DNA of 64,000 nt from Achromobacter xylosoxidans. GTDB lineage: Bacteria > Pseudomonadota > Gammaproteobacteria > Burkholderiales > Burkholderiaceae_B. Where the stretch lies: the NCBI RefSeq assembly GCF_014490035.1, contig NZ_CP061008.1:3286001-3350000 (forward strand). Reading direction: 5' to 3'. The notes beneath the pieces were generated by a model. That model had not been told where the DNA came from, made no database searches, and was given only the letters and a program-made list of their open reading frames with translations. Every line of letters starts with the position of its first letter. Position 1 is the first letter of the stretch. Of this stretch, positions 20,094 through 29,745 are shown piece after piece. A program made the position numbers and the translations under genes.

Positions 20094-21128
20094 TCACTCC
20101 GCATCCGACATGACGTCCAGCGCGATCTCCGCCTTGGCCTTCCGGTCGTATACCCGCAAGGTCACTTCGCTTTCCCCAATTTCAAAGACGGCCGTCGCCA
20201 GCGTGTTTTCGTCGTCCGGATCGTCCGGCGAGGTTCGCAGTATCGGCAGTTCGCCTTCGGTGTTATGCAAGGCGGCGAGCAGATCCGCGCTGGCGGTGGC
20301 GCTGGACCAGCCGTCCACGATGCCTTCGATGCGGTTTTGCCGTGCCCGCGACGAGTCGGTGACGATCTGCGCGATGCCCCCCATGTCGGCATGCACCATG
20401 TGATTGGCATGGCCGTAGCGCGTGCCGATTTCCAGGATGGAAACCTCGCCTGGCACCACTTCCGCGCTAAGCAGGCGGGCGTCGCCGGCCGCGCCCAGCG
20501 TGTGGTGAAAGCCCCCGGAATGCGGCAGGTCGCGCATCAGGGCGAGCGCCTGGTCCAGCGTCGTGCAGTCGAGCACGGCGCGCGCCATCAGCATGCGCGG
20601 CACGCCCGGATGGCGCTGCCGGATGCGCAGGTTGTTGATGGTCTGCACCAGTCCGGCGCGATTGGCGCCGAAGGTATGGCCGGGCAGGGAGCCGGGATAG
20701 TAGAAGCTGAGGTAGCCGGGCGCGTCGTCCAGCGCCACGTCGACCAGATGGCAGCGCCCGCGCAGGTAGGGATCGCCGTCCTCGTTGTGCGCGATCCAGC
20801 GTGTGCCGTCGGCCGCTTTCAGCGCGACGGAGGTGCAGCCGTCGGTGGTGCTGTGCAGCAGGTCGCCGCGGCAGTTCCACAGCAGCACGTCCTCGATCGG
20901 CATGTGCAAGCCCTCGGCCATGCCTTCCAATTCTTCCCAGATCGCCGGCAGTGTGGTTTGCGCCTGCTGCGCCAACTCGTCCAGGAAGGCGTGGCCGCGC
21001 CATGGCCGCAGCGCGTCCCAGGTGCGGCTTTGGTCCAGGTAGGTCGCCATCAGGGGCCGCGCCAGCTTGCCCAGCGCGAGGCCGGTCTGACGCCGGTTTC
21101 CGGCAATGCGTACATGTTTGTAGGCCAT
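20094..21128 (-). CDS. C45 family autoproteolytic acyltransferase/hydrolase
   Basis: A 344-residue protein of the C45 (isopenicillin N acyltransferase-like) group of Ntn hydrolases. The expected self-cleavage site is at Gly97-Cys98 in [10 protein letters not shown], which would make Cys98 the N-terminal nucleophile. Downstream segments AHNEDGD and [18 protein letters not shown] are typical. The start at 21128 is chosen because CGGAGG precedes it; the open frame runs 39 codons further upstream without support. No signal peptide is seen. Family members hydrolyse or transfer acyl groups from amides; the substrate here is unknown. It converges on the oxoprolinase gene and diverges from glnH. Confidence 0.85.
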   Translation of the reverse strand: MAYKHVRIAGNRRQTGLALGKLARPLMATYLDQSRTWDALRPWRGHAFLDELAQQAQTTLPAIWEELEGMAEGLHMPIEDVLLWNCRGDLLHSTTDGCTSVALKAADGTRWIAHNEDGDPYLRGRCHLVDVALDDAPGYLSFYYPGSLPGHTFGANRAGLVQTINNLRIRQRHPGVPRMLMARAVLDCTTLDQALALMRDLPHSGGFHHTLGAAGDARLLSAEVVPGEVSILEIGTRYGHANHMVHADMGGIAQIVTDSSRARQNRIEGIVDGWSSATASADLLAALHNTEGELPILRTSPDDPDDENTLATAVFEIGESEVTLRVYDRKAKAEIALDVMSDAE

Positions 21129-21295
21129 GGGAATCCTCCGGGTGTCATGCGGATTGTAAATTTTCCGGCCGCTGCCGGGTGGGGACGTATGCGTTAAGAT
21201 CGGCGGTAAGCCGTGCCGGAGACCCCGGCGCAGCCCAGGAATCATGCCCCTACAACAACCCCGGGGTGCCGACTGGTCCCCAAGAGGAGAGTTTC

Positions 21296-22048
21296 ATGAT
21301 CAAACGCAAAGTCGCCGCCGCACTGGTCGGCCTGTCCGTGGCCATGTTCGGCGCTGTCTCAGGCGCGCATGCCCAAGGCAAGGAATTGGTGGTGGCCACC
21401 GATACCGCTTTCGTGCCGTTCGAGTTCAAGCAGGGTAATACCTATGTGGGCTTCGACGTGGATCTGTGGGCGGCCATCGCCAAGGAACTCAACCTCAAGT
21501 ACAAGCTGCAGCCGATGGACTTCGCGGGCATCATCCCGGGCCTGCAGACCAAGAACATCGATGCGGCGTTGGCCGGCATCACGATCCGCGATGACCGCAA
21601 GAAGGTCATCGACTTCTCCGATCCCTATTACGAAAGCGGCCTGGCCATCCTGGTCGGCGAAAAGAATACGGACATCAAGGACGCCAAGTCCCTGGCCGGC
21701 AAGACCGTCGCGGTCAAGACCGGCACCGCCACCGTGGACTTCCTGAAGGCGCAGGTGCCGGACGCGAAGCTCAAGCTGTTCCCCAACATCGACAACGCCT
21801 ATCTGGAACTGGCCACCGGCCGCGTGGACGCCGCGGTGCACGATACGCCCAATGTCCAGTACTACGCCAATACCGCAGGCAAGGGACGCGTGAAGGTGGT
21901 CGGCTCGGTCAAGAGCGGCGACTTCTACGGCATCGCCTTCCCCAAGGGCAGCGATCTGGTGCCGCAGGTTAACAAGGCGCTGGCCACGCTGAAGGCCAAC
22001 GGCCAGTACGACGCCATCTATACCAAGTGGTTCGGCAAGAAGCCCTGA
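21296..22048 (+). CDS. glnH: Glutamine ABC transporter substrate-binding protein GlnH
   Basis: A 250-residue periplasmic binding protein very close to enteric GlnH. Residues 1-26 form a signal peptide ending AHAQ; the mature start is [19 protein letters not shown], followed by [18 protein letters not shown] and [20 protein letters not shown]. The ATG at 21296 has AAGAGGAG upstream; longer in-frame starts lack support. It delivers glutamine to the GlnPQ complex. The gap of 143 bases before glnP holds two stem-loops that may set the ratio of binding protein to permease. Confidence 0.93.
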   Translation: MIKRKVAAALVGLSVAMFGAVSGAHAQGKELVVATDTAFVPFEFKQGNTYVGFDVDLWAAIAKELNLKYKLQPMDFAGIIPGLQTKNIDAALAGITIRDDRKKVIDFSDPYYESGLAILVGEKNTDIKDAKSLAGKTVAVKTGTATVDFLKAQVPDAKLKLFPNIDNAYLELATGRVDAAVHDTPNVQYYANTAGKGRVKVVGSVKSGDFYGIAFPKGSDLVPQVNKALATLKANGQYDAIYTKWFGKKP

Positions 22049-22080
22049 GCATCCGGGTCCGCATTGCATTCCGGGACCGC

Positions 22081-22170
22081 CCGGCATCGGCCTGCACCGG
22101 CTGATGCCGGACGCTACGCCGCAGTCGGGCGCAGGGTCCCGCGCCGCTCCCGCCGCGCTACGGCGCGGCG
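22081..22170 (+). promoter_or_regulatory. Two stem-loops between glnH and glnP
   Basis: The first hairpin pairs 22081-22092 with 22099-22110 (12 bp including one G-T pair, loop TGCACC). The second pairs CGCCGCGC at 22151-22158 with GCGCGGCG at 22163-22170 around TACG. Neither has a T-run. They probably protect or attenuate the transcript after glnH, raising binding-protein output over permease (inference). Confidence 0.5.
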
Positions 22171-22191
22171 CCGCGCCATAGGGGGAATATC

Positions 22192-22848
22192 GTGGAGTTT
22201 GACTGGACTGTAATCAGGGACGCGCTACCCAATCTGCTCGAGGGTACGCTGATGACCATCAAGATCACGTTCTGGGGCTTGTTCGGCGGCTTTCTGCTGG
22301 GCGCGCTGTCCGGCGTGACACGGGCTTACGGGCATCCCATCCTGTCGGCCATCGCACAGGTCTACGTCGCGGTCATCCGCGGCACGCCCATCGTTGTGCA
22401 GGTGATGTTCATCTATTTCGCCTTGCCGCTGCTGGCGAACATCCGGGTGGACGCGGAGTGGGCGGCGATCGTCACGCTCATCATCAATTCCGGCGCCTAC
22501 ATTTCCGAGATCGTGCGCGGCGCGCTGTTGTCCGTGCACAAGGGCCTGAAGGAAGCCGGACAGGCCATGGGGCTGCCGTTCCACAAGATCCTCTTCCACA
22601 TCATCGGGCCGGTGGCGTTCCGCCGCATGATTCCGCCGCTGGGCAACCAGTGCATCATCAGCCTCAAGGATTCCTCGCTCTTCATCGTGATCGGCGTGGC
22701 CGAGCTGACGCGGCAGGGCCAGGAAATCATGGCCAGCAACTTCCGCGCCGTCGAGATCTGGTCGGCGGTGGCGATCGTCTACCTGATCCTGACCGGCCTG
22801 ATGGCGCTGGGCCTGCATCTGATTGAAAGAAGGATGCGCATACTATGA
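22192..22848 (+). CDS. glnP: Glutamine ABC transporter permease GlnP
   Basis: A 218-residue membrane protein with about five helices. It carries the family segments [20 protein letters not shown] (about residue 63) and [20 protein letters not shown] (about residue 100, the EAA-type coupling loop that contacts the ATPase). It starts with GTG after GGGGGAA and ends RRMRIL, like enteric GlnP. The stop overlaps glnQ as ATGA. Confidence 0.93.
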   Translation: MEFDWTVIRDALPNLLEGTLMTIKITFWGLFGGFLLGALSGVTRAYGHPILSAIAQVYVAVIRGTPIVVQVMFIYFALPLLANIRVDAEWAAIVTLIINSGAYISEIVRGALLSVHKGLKEAGQAMGLPFHKILFHIIGPVAFRRMIPPLGNQCIISLKDSSLFIVIGVAELTRQGQEIMASNFRAVEIWSAVAIVYLILTGLMALGLHLIERRMRIL

Positions 22849-23573
22849 GCATGGTTGAATTCCACAACGTCACCAAGAACTTCGGCGAGTCCATGGTGCT
22901 CAACGGCATTTCGTTGAACATCGACGCGGGTGAGGTCGTGGTGGTGGTCGGCCCGTCGGGCTCCGGCAAATCCACCTTCCTGCGCTGCATCAACGTGCTG
23001 GAAACCATCAATGGCGGCGACTTGCTGGTGGACGGACTGAGCGTGAACGGCGGTGCCGCGCAAGTGCGCGAGATCCGGCGCGAGGCGGGCATGGTGTTCC
23101 AGCAGTTCAATCTGTTCCCGCAGATGACCGCGCTGGAAAACGTCATGTTCGGCCCGATCCACACGCGCGGCCAGAGCCGCGCCGAGGCGCGCGAACTGGC
23201 CGAAAGCCTGCTGGCCAAGGTCGGCTTGGCCGAGCGCATGAACCACTATCCGTCCGAGCTTTCAGGCGGCCAGCAGCAGCGTGTGGCGATCGCGCGGGCG
23301 CTGGCCATCAAACCCAAGCTGATGCTGTTCGACGAGCCGACCTCGGCGCTGGATCCGGAGCTGCGTCACGAAGTGCTCAAGGTCATGCGCGACCTGGCCG
23401 AAGAGGGCATGACCATGGTGGTGGTCACGCATGAAATGGAGTTTGCGCGCAAGGTGGGCAGCCGCCTGATCTTCATCGACGCCGGCAAGATCGCCCATGA
23501 CGGGCCGCCAGGCGAATTGCTCAGCAATCCGCCCAGCCAGCGGCTCAAGGATTTTCTGCAGCACGTGACCTGA
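22845..23573 (+). CDS. glnQ: Glutamine ABC transporter ATP-binding protein GlnQ
   Basis: A 242-residue ATPase. Walker [13 protein letters not shown] lies near residue 36, the signature is [16 protein letters not shown], Walker B is [14 protein letters not shown], and the switch His is in VVVTHEM. It overlaps glnP by four bases. It powers glutamine uptake with GlnHP. A 13-bp hairpin follows and separates it from the convergent spoT. Confidence 0.93.
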   Translation: MSMVEFHNVTKNFGESMVLNGISLNIDAGEVVVVVGPSGSGKSTFLRCINVLETINGGDLLVDGLSVNGGAAQVREIRREAGMVFQQFNLFPQMTALENVMFGPIHTRGQSRAEARELAESLLAKVGLAERMNHYPSELSGGQQQRVAIARALAIKPKLMLFDEPTSALDPELRHEVLKVMRDLAEEGMTMVVVTHEMEFARKVGSRLIFIDAGKIAHDGPPGELLSNPPSQRLKDFLQHVT

Positions 23574-23579
23574 GGTGCG

Positions 23580-23611
23580 CAGTGCAGGGCTGGCGTTTCA
23601 GCCCTGCACTG
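23580..23611. terminator. Hairpin between convergent glnQ and spoT
   Basis: A perfect 13-bp stem (23580-23592 with 23599-23611) closes the loop GCGTTT. There is no T-run on either side, so it may be a Rho-aided or 3'-protecting structure shared by both transcripts. Confidence 0.5.
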
Positions 23612-23620
23612 AAGAACGGC

Positions 23621-25918
23621 TCAACCCTTCACGCGCACGATCTTCTGCACTTGCGGCACGTGGCGGATGGCGCGGATGACTTGCGCCAGGTGCTTGCGGC
23701 TGTCGACCTGGATCGTCAGATGCAGCGACACCGTAGCGACCGCGTCGTCGTGCATGGTGACGTGCACGATGTTGGCGTCGGCCGCCGTGACCTCCGCCGC
23801 CAGCCGCCCCAATACCCCGCGCTCGTTTCGCGTGACGATGTCTAGGCGCGTGGCCAGGTGCTTGGCGGTGTTGTTGGGATCCCAGGCGACGTTGATCCAG
23901 CGTTCCGGCTCGCGCAGGCGCTGGCGCATGGCCACCGGGCAATCGGCGGTATGCACCACCAGCCCGTGTCCCATGCGCATGCCGGCGATGATGGGGTCGC
24001 CTGGCAGCGGACCGCAGCAAGGCGCCAATTGCACCGCCTGGCCTTCATTGCCCTGGATCAGGATGGGGGCGCTGCGCGCCGAGGTCAGCTCGTCCACCGC
24101 CGCGGCCGTGGTCGCGACCAGTTGGTGTTCGGGCGCGAAGCGGCGCGCCACCACGGCGGCCAGGCGCTTGCCCAGGCCGATGTCGGCCAGGATTTCCTCG
24201 CGCGAGCTGGCGCCGGTGCTGCGCGCCAGCTTCTGCCAGGCCGGGTCGTCGGTGGCGGGCAGGGGCATGTGCAGCTCCTGCAGCGCCTGTCCCAGCAGGC
24301 GTTCGCCAAAGGCCACGGACTCTTCGTACTTGACGGTGCGCAGGTAGTGGCGGATTTCAGAGCGCGCGCGGCCAGTGCGTACATAGTTGAGCCACTGCGC
24401 GTTCGGACGGGAAGCGGGGGAGGTGACGATTTCCACCGTGTCGCCGCTGTTGAGTTCGGTGCGCAACGGCACGAATTCGCCGTTGACCTTGGCGGCCACC
24501 GCCTGGTTGCCGATATCGGTGTGGATCGCGTAGGCGAAGTCCACCGGCGTGGCGCCGCGGGGCAGCGAGATGATCTTGCCGCGCGGCGTGAATACATAGA
24601 CGGCGTCGGGGAACAGATCGACCTTGACGTGCTCCAGGAATTCGCCGGAATCGCCGGTCTGGCTCTGGATGTCCAGCAGCGACTGCAGCCACTGGTGGGT
24701 GCGCTTCTGCAGGTCGTTGAGGGTGAGGTCCGCGCCCTTGTAGAGCCAGTGCGAGGCCACGCCTTCTTCCGCCACATGATGCATGTCGCGGGTACGGAAC
24801 TGGAACTCCACCGGCGTGCCGTAGGGACCGACCAGGGTCGTGTGCAGGGACTGGTAGCCGTTCACCTTGGGGATGGCGATGTAGTCCTTGAACTTGCCGG
24901 GTACGGGCCGGTAGAGCTGGTGCAGCGTGCCCAGCGCCAGGTAGCACTCGGGCAGGGTGTGCACGATGACGCGAAAGCCGTAGATGTCCAGGACGTCGGA
25001 GAACGACTTCTTCTGGTCGACCATCTTGCGGTAGATGCCGTAGAGCGTCTTCTCGCGGCCGGTGACCTCGGCCTCGATGCCTGCGGCGGGCAGCGAGGCC
25101 CGCACCGAATCGGCGATCTTGGTGATGACCTCGCGGCGGTTGCCGCGCGCGGCCAGCACCGCCTTGTACAGCACCTGGTAGCGGTTCGGGTACATGGCCG
25201 CGAAGCACAGGTCCTGCAATTCGCGGAACAGCAGGTTCAGGCCCAGGCGATGGGCGATCGGCGCGTAGATGTCCAGGGTTTCGCGCGCGATGCGGCGGCG
25301 CTTCTCCGGATTGACCGCGTCCAGCGTGCGCATGTTGTGCAGGCGGTCGGCCAGCTTGATGAGGATGACGCGCACGTCGCGCGCCATCGCCAGCAGCATC
25401 TTGCGGAAGCTCTCGGCCTGCTGTTCGGCCTTGGTGGCGAAGTCCAGGCGGTCGAGCTTGGACAGGCCGTCGACCAGTTCGGCGACTTCAGGGCCGAATT
25501 TCTCGGCCAATTCGTGCTTGGCGATGCCCTGGTCTTCCATCACGTCGTGCAGCAGGGCGGCTGACAACGCGTTGACGTCGAGCTTCCAGCCTGCGCAGAT
25601 TTCCGTGACGGCGATGGGGTGAGAGATGTAGGGCGAACCGCTGGCGCGGAACTGGCCCAGATGCGCCTGGTCGGCGAAGCGATAGGCCTCGCGCACGCGC
25701 TCTACGTCTTTCTTGTCGAGATAGCTGCCGATGATTTCGGTCAGCGGCGCCAGCGAAGCGACCGGCGAGGCGGTCGCGTCCGCCGCTTCTTGCGCGGCGA
25801 CGGACGGTGGCGTAGGGGGAGTCTTGTCTTTCTTGCCCGTGCGGCGCCCGAGACGGGAGCCGGCACGCAGTGCGGCAAGCAGACCTGATGAAGCGTACTT
25901 CAGCCCGGGAAAAGCCAT
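23621..25918 (-). CDS. spoT: Bifunctional (p)ppGpp synthetase/hydrolase SpoT/RelA
   Basis: A 765-residue long RSH protein that makes and degrades the alarmone (p)ppGpp. Domains in order: a hydrolase domain with the metal-binding HD pair (ALLHDVMEDQ, about residue 125) and ADRLHNMRTL; a synthetase domain with VNGYQSLHTTLVGPYGTPVE; a TGS domain (VYVFTPRGKIISLPRGATPV); a Cys-containing segment (CCGPLPGDPI); and a C-terminal ACT domain ending KIVRVKG. Both catalytic domains look complete. It is followed on the same strand by nothing and preceded by rpoZ and gmk, the common order gmk-rpoZ-spoT. About 70 residues at the N-terminus are low-complexity and basic. Confidence 0.93.
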   Translation of the reverse strand: MAFPGLKYASSGLLAALRAGSRLGRRTGKKDKTPPTPPSVAAQEAADATASPVASLAPLTEIIGSYLDKKDVERVREAYRFADQAHLGQFRASGSPYISHPIAVTEICAGWKLDVNALSAALLHDVMEDQGIAKHELAEKFGPEVAELVDGLSKLDRLDFATKAEQQAESFRKMLLAMARDVRVILIKLADRLHNMRTLDAVNPEKRRRIARETLDIYAPIAHRLGLNLLFRELQDLCFAAMYPNRYQVLYKAVLAARGNRREVITKIADSVRASLPAAGIEAEVTGREKTLYGIYRKMVDQKKSFSDVLDIYGFRVIVHTLPECYLALGTLHQLYRPVPGKFKDYIAIPKVNGYQSLHTTLVGPYGTPVEFQFRTRDMHHVAEEGVASHWLYKGADLTLNDLQKRTHQWLQSLLDIQSQTGDSGEFLEHVKVDLFPDAVYVFTPRGKIISLPRGATPVDFAYAIHTDIGNQAVAAKVNGEFVPLRTELNSGDTVEIVTSPASRPNAQWLNYVRTGRARSEIRHYLRTVKYEESVAFGERLLGQALQELHMPLPATDDPAWQKLARSTGASSREEILADIGLGKRLAAVVARRFAPEHQLVATTAAAVDELTSARSAPILIQGNEGQAVQLAPCCGPLPGDPIIAGMRMGHGLVVHTADCPVAMRQRLREPERWINVAWDPNNTAKHLATRLDIVTRNERGVLGRLAAEVTAADANIVHVTMHDDAVATVSLHLTIQVDSRKHLAQVIRAIRHVPQVQKIVRVKG

Positions 25919-25939
25919 GCTTGCCGCCCCCGGAAACGA

Positions 25940-26143
25940 TCAGGTGGGTACTTTACGCAGCATTTCCACGCCGGTGAGGCCGCCCGCGATTTCGCGCAGG
26001 GCAGTGACCGTGGGCTTGTCTTTGCTGTCCAGGCGCGGGGCATGGCCTTGCGCCAACTCGCGGGCGCGGTACGTTGCGGCCAGCGTGAGCTTGAAACGAT
26101 TGGGGATTTGATTCAGACAGTCTTCGACGGTAATGCGAGCCAT
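25940..26143 (-). CDS. rpoZ: DNA-directed RNA polymerase omega subunit
   Basis: A 67-residue protein starting [19 protein letters not shown], the clear omega signature, followed by [13 protein letters not shown] and the C-terminal conserved helix. This is the short omega usual in betaproteobacteria. It helps assembly of RNA polymerase and takes part in ppGpp binding in proteobacteria, which fits its place next to spoT. It lies 21 bases from spoT and 44 bases from gmk, all on the minus strand. Confidence 0.95.
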   Translation of the reverse strand: MARITVEDCLNQIPNRFKLTLAATYRARELAQGHAPRLDSKDKPTVTALREIAGGLTGVEMLRKVPT

Positions 26144-26187
26144 TAGGACACCTGGTGCTGATGGAGGATGGGGAGAATGCGTTCGGC

Positions 26188-26820
26188 TCAGTGCTCGGCC
26201 GGGATGCCCAGTTGCGAGAACAACTGGCTGTGGCGGGCGGCCTGAGACGAAAAGCGCAGCCGTGCGGCGCTGACTATTTGAGTCAATTCCGACAAGGCCA
26301 CGCTAAATTCTTGATTAATAATAACATATTCGCATTCAGGCGCGTGGGCGATTTCGCCGCCCGCGGCCATCAGGCGACGCGCGATCACCTGGGGCGCGTC
26401 CTGGCCGCGCGCCTTGAGCCGGCTTTCGAGTTCGTCAATGGACGGCGGCAGCACGAACACGCCGATCGCGCCGGGGAAGCGCTGCTTCACCTGGCGCGCG
26501 CCTTGCCAGTCGATCTCCAGCAGCACGTCGCGGCCGGCGCGGGTGGCTTCGTCGATGCGGTCTCGCGGCGTGCCGTAGAAATTGCCGTGCACTTCCGCCC
26601 ATTCCAGCAGGTTGTTGCCTTCGCGCAGGAGCTTGAACTCGTCCGTGGACACGAAGCGGTACTCGCGGCCGTCTTCCTCGCCGGGGCGGGGCGCGCGGGT
26701 GGTGCAGGAGATGGAGAGCAGGATGGAGGGGTCTTGCTGAAGCAAGGCCTTGACCAGGCTGGACTTGCCGGCGCCGCTGGGCGCGACGACCATGAAGACG
26801 TTTCCGGGATTGGCGGACAT
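26188..26820 (-). CDS. gmk: Guanylate kinase
   Basis: A 210-residue enzyme that converts GMP plus ATP to GDP plus ADP. The P-loop [17 protein letters not shown] lies at residues ~9-25; the GMP-binding segment includes [19 protein letters not shown] and [27 protein letters not shown] follows. Length and order are normal. It heads the gmk-rpoZ-spoT unit and links guanine nucleotide supply to ppGpp control. A DNA hairpin upstream separates it from the cytochrome operon. Confidence 0.95.
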   Translation of the reverse strand: MSANPGNVFMVVAPSGAGKSSLVKALLQQDPSILLSISCTTRAPRPGEEDGREYRFVSTDEFKLLREGNNLLEWAEVHGNFYGTPRDRIDEATRAGRDVLLEIDWQGARQVKQRFPGAIGVFVLPPSIDELESRLKARGQDAPQVIARRLMAAGGEIAHAPECEYVIINQEFSVALSELTQIVSAARLRFSSQAARHSQLFSQLGIPAEH

Positions 26821-26859
26821 GAATGTGGCGGGCGTGTGATGCTAAGACACGAAGAATAA

Positions 26860-26910
26860 CAAATCACGCGGCCGGGCAGGGGGGAACCCGCAAGCCGGCC
26901 ACGTGATTTG
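26860..26910 (-). terminator. Hairpin after the cytochrome c operon, possible terminator
   Basis: A long interrupted stem (CAAATCACG at 26860-26868 with 26902-26910, then GGCCGG with CCGGCC) lies between the TsdA-like gene and gmk. On the minus strand it is followed by TTATT, a weak U-tract. Confidence 0.5.
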
Positions 26911-26922
26911 CGCCTGCCGGAC

Positions 26923-27840
26923 TTAGCCGCCAGCCTTGGCGGCGGCCTGGGTCAGCTTGCCGCCGGCTGGCGGCGAGTCGCTGCCCAGCAGATGGCCGTT
27001 GACCTCGATACCGTATAGCGAATCGTCGGAGTCGTGGTACTTGGCCCGGGTCGCGGCCACAGACTCTGTGTAGCGCGGATCCTGCGGACGTTCGTGCGCG
27101 TTCATGAAGTAGGCCACGTCCCAGGCTTCCTGGTCGCTCAGCATGCCGGCCTGTCCGAGCGGCATGTTGGCCTTGATGAAGCCGGCGGCATTGCCGATCT
27201 GGTGCATGCCCGCGCCCCAGTTGAACGAGTCCGCGCCCCACAGGGCGGGGAACACCCAATGCTTGCCGTTCTTCTGGCCCTGGCCTTCGGCCCCGTGACA
27301 GACCGCGCAATACTGCGCGTAGACCTCGCTGCCGCGCAGGTAGTCCGCCTTCTTGGCGGGCGCGGGCAGCTTGCGATAGCCCTGGCCTTCCAGCACCACG
27401 CCGGTCGGCGCCTTGCTGGCCAGCCAGAACATGTAGGTCTGCAGCGCGGTCAGGGTGGGATCGTCCGCGGCGGGCGCCTTGCCGTTCATGCTGAAGCGGA
27501 AGCACCCTTGCAGGCGTTCGGCCAGGGTGTTGACGTGGCCGTTCTTGGCGCGATAGGCGGGGTAGAGCACGTAGGCCGCCCACATCGGCGCGGAGTCCGG
27601 CCGGCGGCCGGCGTCCAGGTGGCAACTGACGCAGTTCAGGTTGTTGCCGACGAACTTGGCGGCCTTTTGGGGCGTGTGCAGGAAGATCTGCTCGCCTTCG
27701 CGTACGGCTTTGCCGAAATCGTTGTCGGGAATGGACGCGGCCGACGGCGGCGTGAAGGACGGGCGGGGTTCGGCCGCAAACGCGGCGGCGGATGCGAACA
27801 GACAGGCGGCGGACAGCAGGCGCAGGCTGATGGGGGTCAT
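26923..27840 (-). CDS. Diheme cytochrome c, thiosulfate dehydrogenase (TsdA)-like
   Basis: A 305-residue periplasmic protein with a signal peptide (residues 1-23, ending AAFAAE). Two heme sites are seen: Cys70-Val-Ser-Cys-His74 and Cys178-Ala-Val-Cys-His182. Between them is LAERLQGCFRFSMNGK, with Cys113 in the position expected for the unusual Cys axial heme ligand of TsdA, and later FIKANMPLG. This pattern resembles TsdA, which joins two thiosulfates to tetrathionate and passes electrons to a cytochrome partner. The upstream gene encodes a c4-like cytochrome and overlaps by four bases, as in tsdB-tsdA. Substrate assignment is an inference; a generic diheme dehydrogenase is the alternative. 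Confidence 0.75.
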   Translation of the reverse strand: MTPISLRLLSAACLFASAAAFAAEPRPSFTPPSAASIPDNDFGKAVREGEQIFLHTPQKAAKFVGNNLNCVSCHLDAGRRPDSAPMWAAYVLYPAYRAKNGHVNTLAERLQGCFRFSMNGKAPAADDPTLTALQTYMFWLASKAPTGVVLEGQGYRKLPAPAKKADYLRGSEVYAQYCAVCHGAEGQGQKNGKHWVFPALWGADSFNWGAGMHQIGNAAGFIKANMPLGQAGMLSDQEAWDVAYFMNAHERPQDPRYTESVAATRAKYHDSDDSLYGIEVNGHLLGSDSPPAGGKLTQAAAKAGG

Positions 27841-28541
27841 TGCTGGGCTCCCGCGGCGGTGTTGGCTTGCGCGGCAAGCTGGTCGGCGGCCTTGGGCAGG
27901 CCTGCGTAATAGGCGGACACGGCGTCGATCTCGGCGCTGGAGAGGCGCGTGGCCACGGCCGGCATCAGGCCCAGCGGACCTGGCGGGCGCTGGCCTTGCT
28001 GCCAGGCGCGCAGTTGGCCGGCGATGTAGGCGGCGGGCTGGCCCGCCAAGGCGGGGAAATTCGCGCCTACGCCGATGCCGCCCGGCCCGTGGCACTGGTT
28101 GCAGGCCGGCACGTTCTTGTCCCAGGCGCCGCGCGTAGCCAGCCAGGCGCCGGTATCGGCCGGATTGGCCGGATGCATGGCGGTCGCAGCCAGTGTGTCG
28201 ATGTCCTGCGCGGAGGGCAGGGAGGCGTAGTACTGCGCGACGGCCTTGCGCTGTGCCGGGTCCAGCGCCTTGGCTGTGGCGGCCATGACCGGGCTGACGC
28301 GCGAGCCGTTGGCCATGGCTTCGAGCTGTTCTTCGAGGTAGGCGCTGCCCATGCCGGCGAGTTGCGGGAAGCCGGCGGCCGGGTTGCCTTCGCCACGGGC
28401 GCCGTGGCAGGTGATACAGGCGGGCGCGCCGTTGGCGCCCTGGGTGCTGATCTGCTTGCCGTCGGGCGCGCTTTGCGCACCGGCCGAGGCGGCGTGCAGC
28501 GCGCTCAGGATCAGTGCGGCGGATAGGGACCGTGGGGTCAT
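27837..28541 (-). CDS. Diheme cytochrome c4-like protein (TsdB-like partner)
   Basis: A 234-residue periplasmic cytochrome with two similar halves, each with one heme motif: CITCH at residues 42-46 and CNQCH in the second half. Residues 1-22 form a signal peptide. The repeated GxGxxFPxLAGQ-like segments (AAGFPQLAGMGSAYLEEQL and GANFPALAGQPAAYIAGQL) are the cytochrome c4 hallmark. The start at 28541 is chosen because the signal peptide begins there; an upstream in-frame start would add 28 polar residues. It is co-translated with the TsdA-like gene (ATGA overlap) and probably takes its electrons on to a terminal oxidase. Confidence 0.85.
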   Translation of the reverse strand: MTPRSLSAALILSALHAASAGAQSAPDGKQISTQGANGAPACITCHGARGEGNPAAGFPQLAGMGSAYLEEQLEAMANGSRVSPVMAATAKALDPAQRKAVAQYYASLPSAQDIDTLAATAMHPANPADTGAWLATRGAWDKNVPACNQCHGPGGIGVGANFPALAGQPAAYIAGQLRAWQQGQRPPGPLGLMPAVATRLSSAEIDAVSAYYAGLPKAADQLAAQANTAAGAQQ

Positions 28542-28874
28542 ATAACCTGCTCCGTGGGTGTTATTGGATTTCTGGTAATAAGCTAATTGCCAGGAATTAT
28601 ATAAAGACTTGTGACGGATCAACACGGAATTGTCGACCCTATGGCATGCGTTGCGCGGTTTTTTTCTGCGAGAAAAAGCGGCGCGGGCGCGGATCCGCCG
28701 GTCGGGATCGCTTCAGGAAAAACGCGTCTTCCGGCGCGTTCGGCAGTTCGTCCATGCCGGGTAATTTTTGCTTGCGTGTGACGCGTTCGAATGTGTCACG
28801 GCTGGAACCTTCGCTTGCAGCATGGCCAGAATGATTGGGGTAGCATTCCGCCGATCGATAACAAGGAGAATCCG
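28542..28874. promoter_or_regulatory. Divergent control region between cytochrome operon and SDR gene
   Basis: A 333-base gap without a convincing gene. On the minus strand a perfect TATAAT (28596-28601) lies before the cytochrome genes, but no good -35 is found. An imperfect dyad pairs 28570-28579 with 28586-28595 and would lie around the transcript start, a possible operator. Further right there is an A/T-run stem (TTTTTCT/AGAAAAA near 28662-28680). GGAG precedes the SDR gene at 28864. Confidence 0.4.
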
Positions 28875-29645
28875 ATGCAAGCGAACGAGATCGAACACCC
28901 GCGCGTGGCGCTGGTCACCGGCGCCGGTACCGGCATAGGCCGCGCGGTGGCGCTGGAATTCCTGGCGCAAGGTTATCGGGTCGTGCTGGCCGGCCGCCGC
29001 CGCGAACCGCTGGAAGCCACCCGCACCGCGGCCGGCGAGGACGGCGTGAGGGCGCTGGTGGTGCCCACGGATGTATCCGACGAGCAGGCCGTGCGTGAAC
29101 TCTTCGACAGCGCGCAGCGTGAGTATGGCCGGCTGGATGTGCTGTTCAACAATGCCGGCCGCGGCGCGCCGGCGATGCCGATCGAAGAATTGCCCGTGTC
29201 GGTCTGGCGTGACGTGGTCGACACCAATCTGACCGGCATGTTCCTGTGCGCGCAAGCCGCCATCCGCGTGATGAAGGCGCAGAATCCGCGCGGCGGACGC
29301 ATCATCAACAACGGTTCGATCTCGGCGCATGCGCCGCGTCCGTTCTCCATTGCCTACACTGCCACCAAGCACGCGGTGACCGGGCTGACCAAGTCGATTT
29401 CGCTGGACTGCCGGCCCTACAACATTGCTTGCGGCCAGATCGATATCGGCAATGCCGCCACCGACATGACCGAGCGCATGGCCGCAGGCATCCTGCAGGC
29501 CGACGGCAGCACCAAGGTGGAGCCGCGCATGGACGTGGCGCACGTGGCGCAGGCGGTGGCCGCGATGGCGCGCCTGCCGCTGGAGGCCAACGTGCAGTTC
29601 ATGACCATCATGGCGACCAATATGCCCTTCGTGGGCCGGGGCTGA
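28875..29645 (+). CDS. SDR family oxidoreductase
   Basis: A 256-residue short-chain dehydrogenase/reductase. The cofactor loop is [16 protein letters not shown] (residues ~14-29), followed by NNAG ([11 protein letters not shown]), catalytic Ser in NNGSISAH, and the YxxxK motif in [12 protein letters not shown]. Arg residues after the second strand (AGRRREP) suggest preference for NADP. The ATG at 28875 has AAGGAG upstream; a longer in-frame start lacks support. It stands alone between divergent and convergent genes, so its pathway is unknown. Confidence 0.88.
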   Translation: MQANEIEHPRVALVTGAGTGIGRAVALEFLAQGYRVVLAGRRREPLEATRTAAGEDGVRALVVPTDVSDEQAVRELFDSAQREYGRLDVLFNNAGRGAPAMPIEELPVSVWRDVVDTNLTGMFLCAQAAIRVMKAQNPRGGRIINNGSISAHAPRPFSIAYTATKHAVTGLTKSISLDCRPYNIACGQIDIGNAATDMTERMAAGILQADGSTKVEPRMDVAHVAQAVAAMARLPLEANVQFMTIMATNMPFVGRG

Positions 29646-29713
29646 AACGCAGCAAGCCTGCGGCGGCGCGTCCTTCCTGGACTGGCCGCGGCAGGCCGTG
29701 GTGCCACCCCCCA

Positions 29714-29743
29714 GAGGCGCCGGCAGCGGCGCTCCTATTTTTT
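29714..29743 (+). terminator. Terminator after the SDR gene
   Basis: GCGCCG at 29717-29722 pairs with CGGCGC at 29727-29732, with a few more outer pairs, and is followed by CTATTTTTT on the plus strand. It overlaps the 3' end of the convergent NlpC/P60 gene unit. Confidence 0.55.
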
Positions 29744-29745
29744 CG

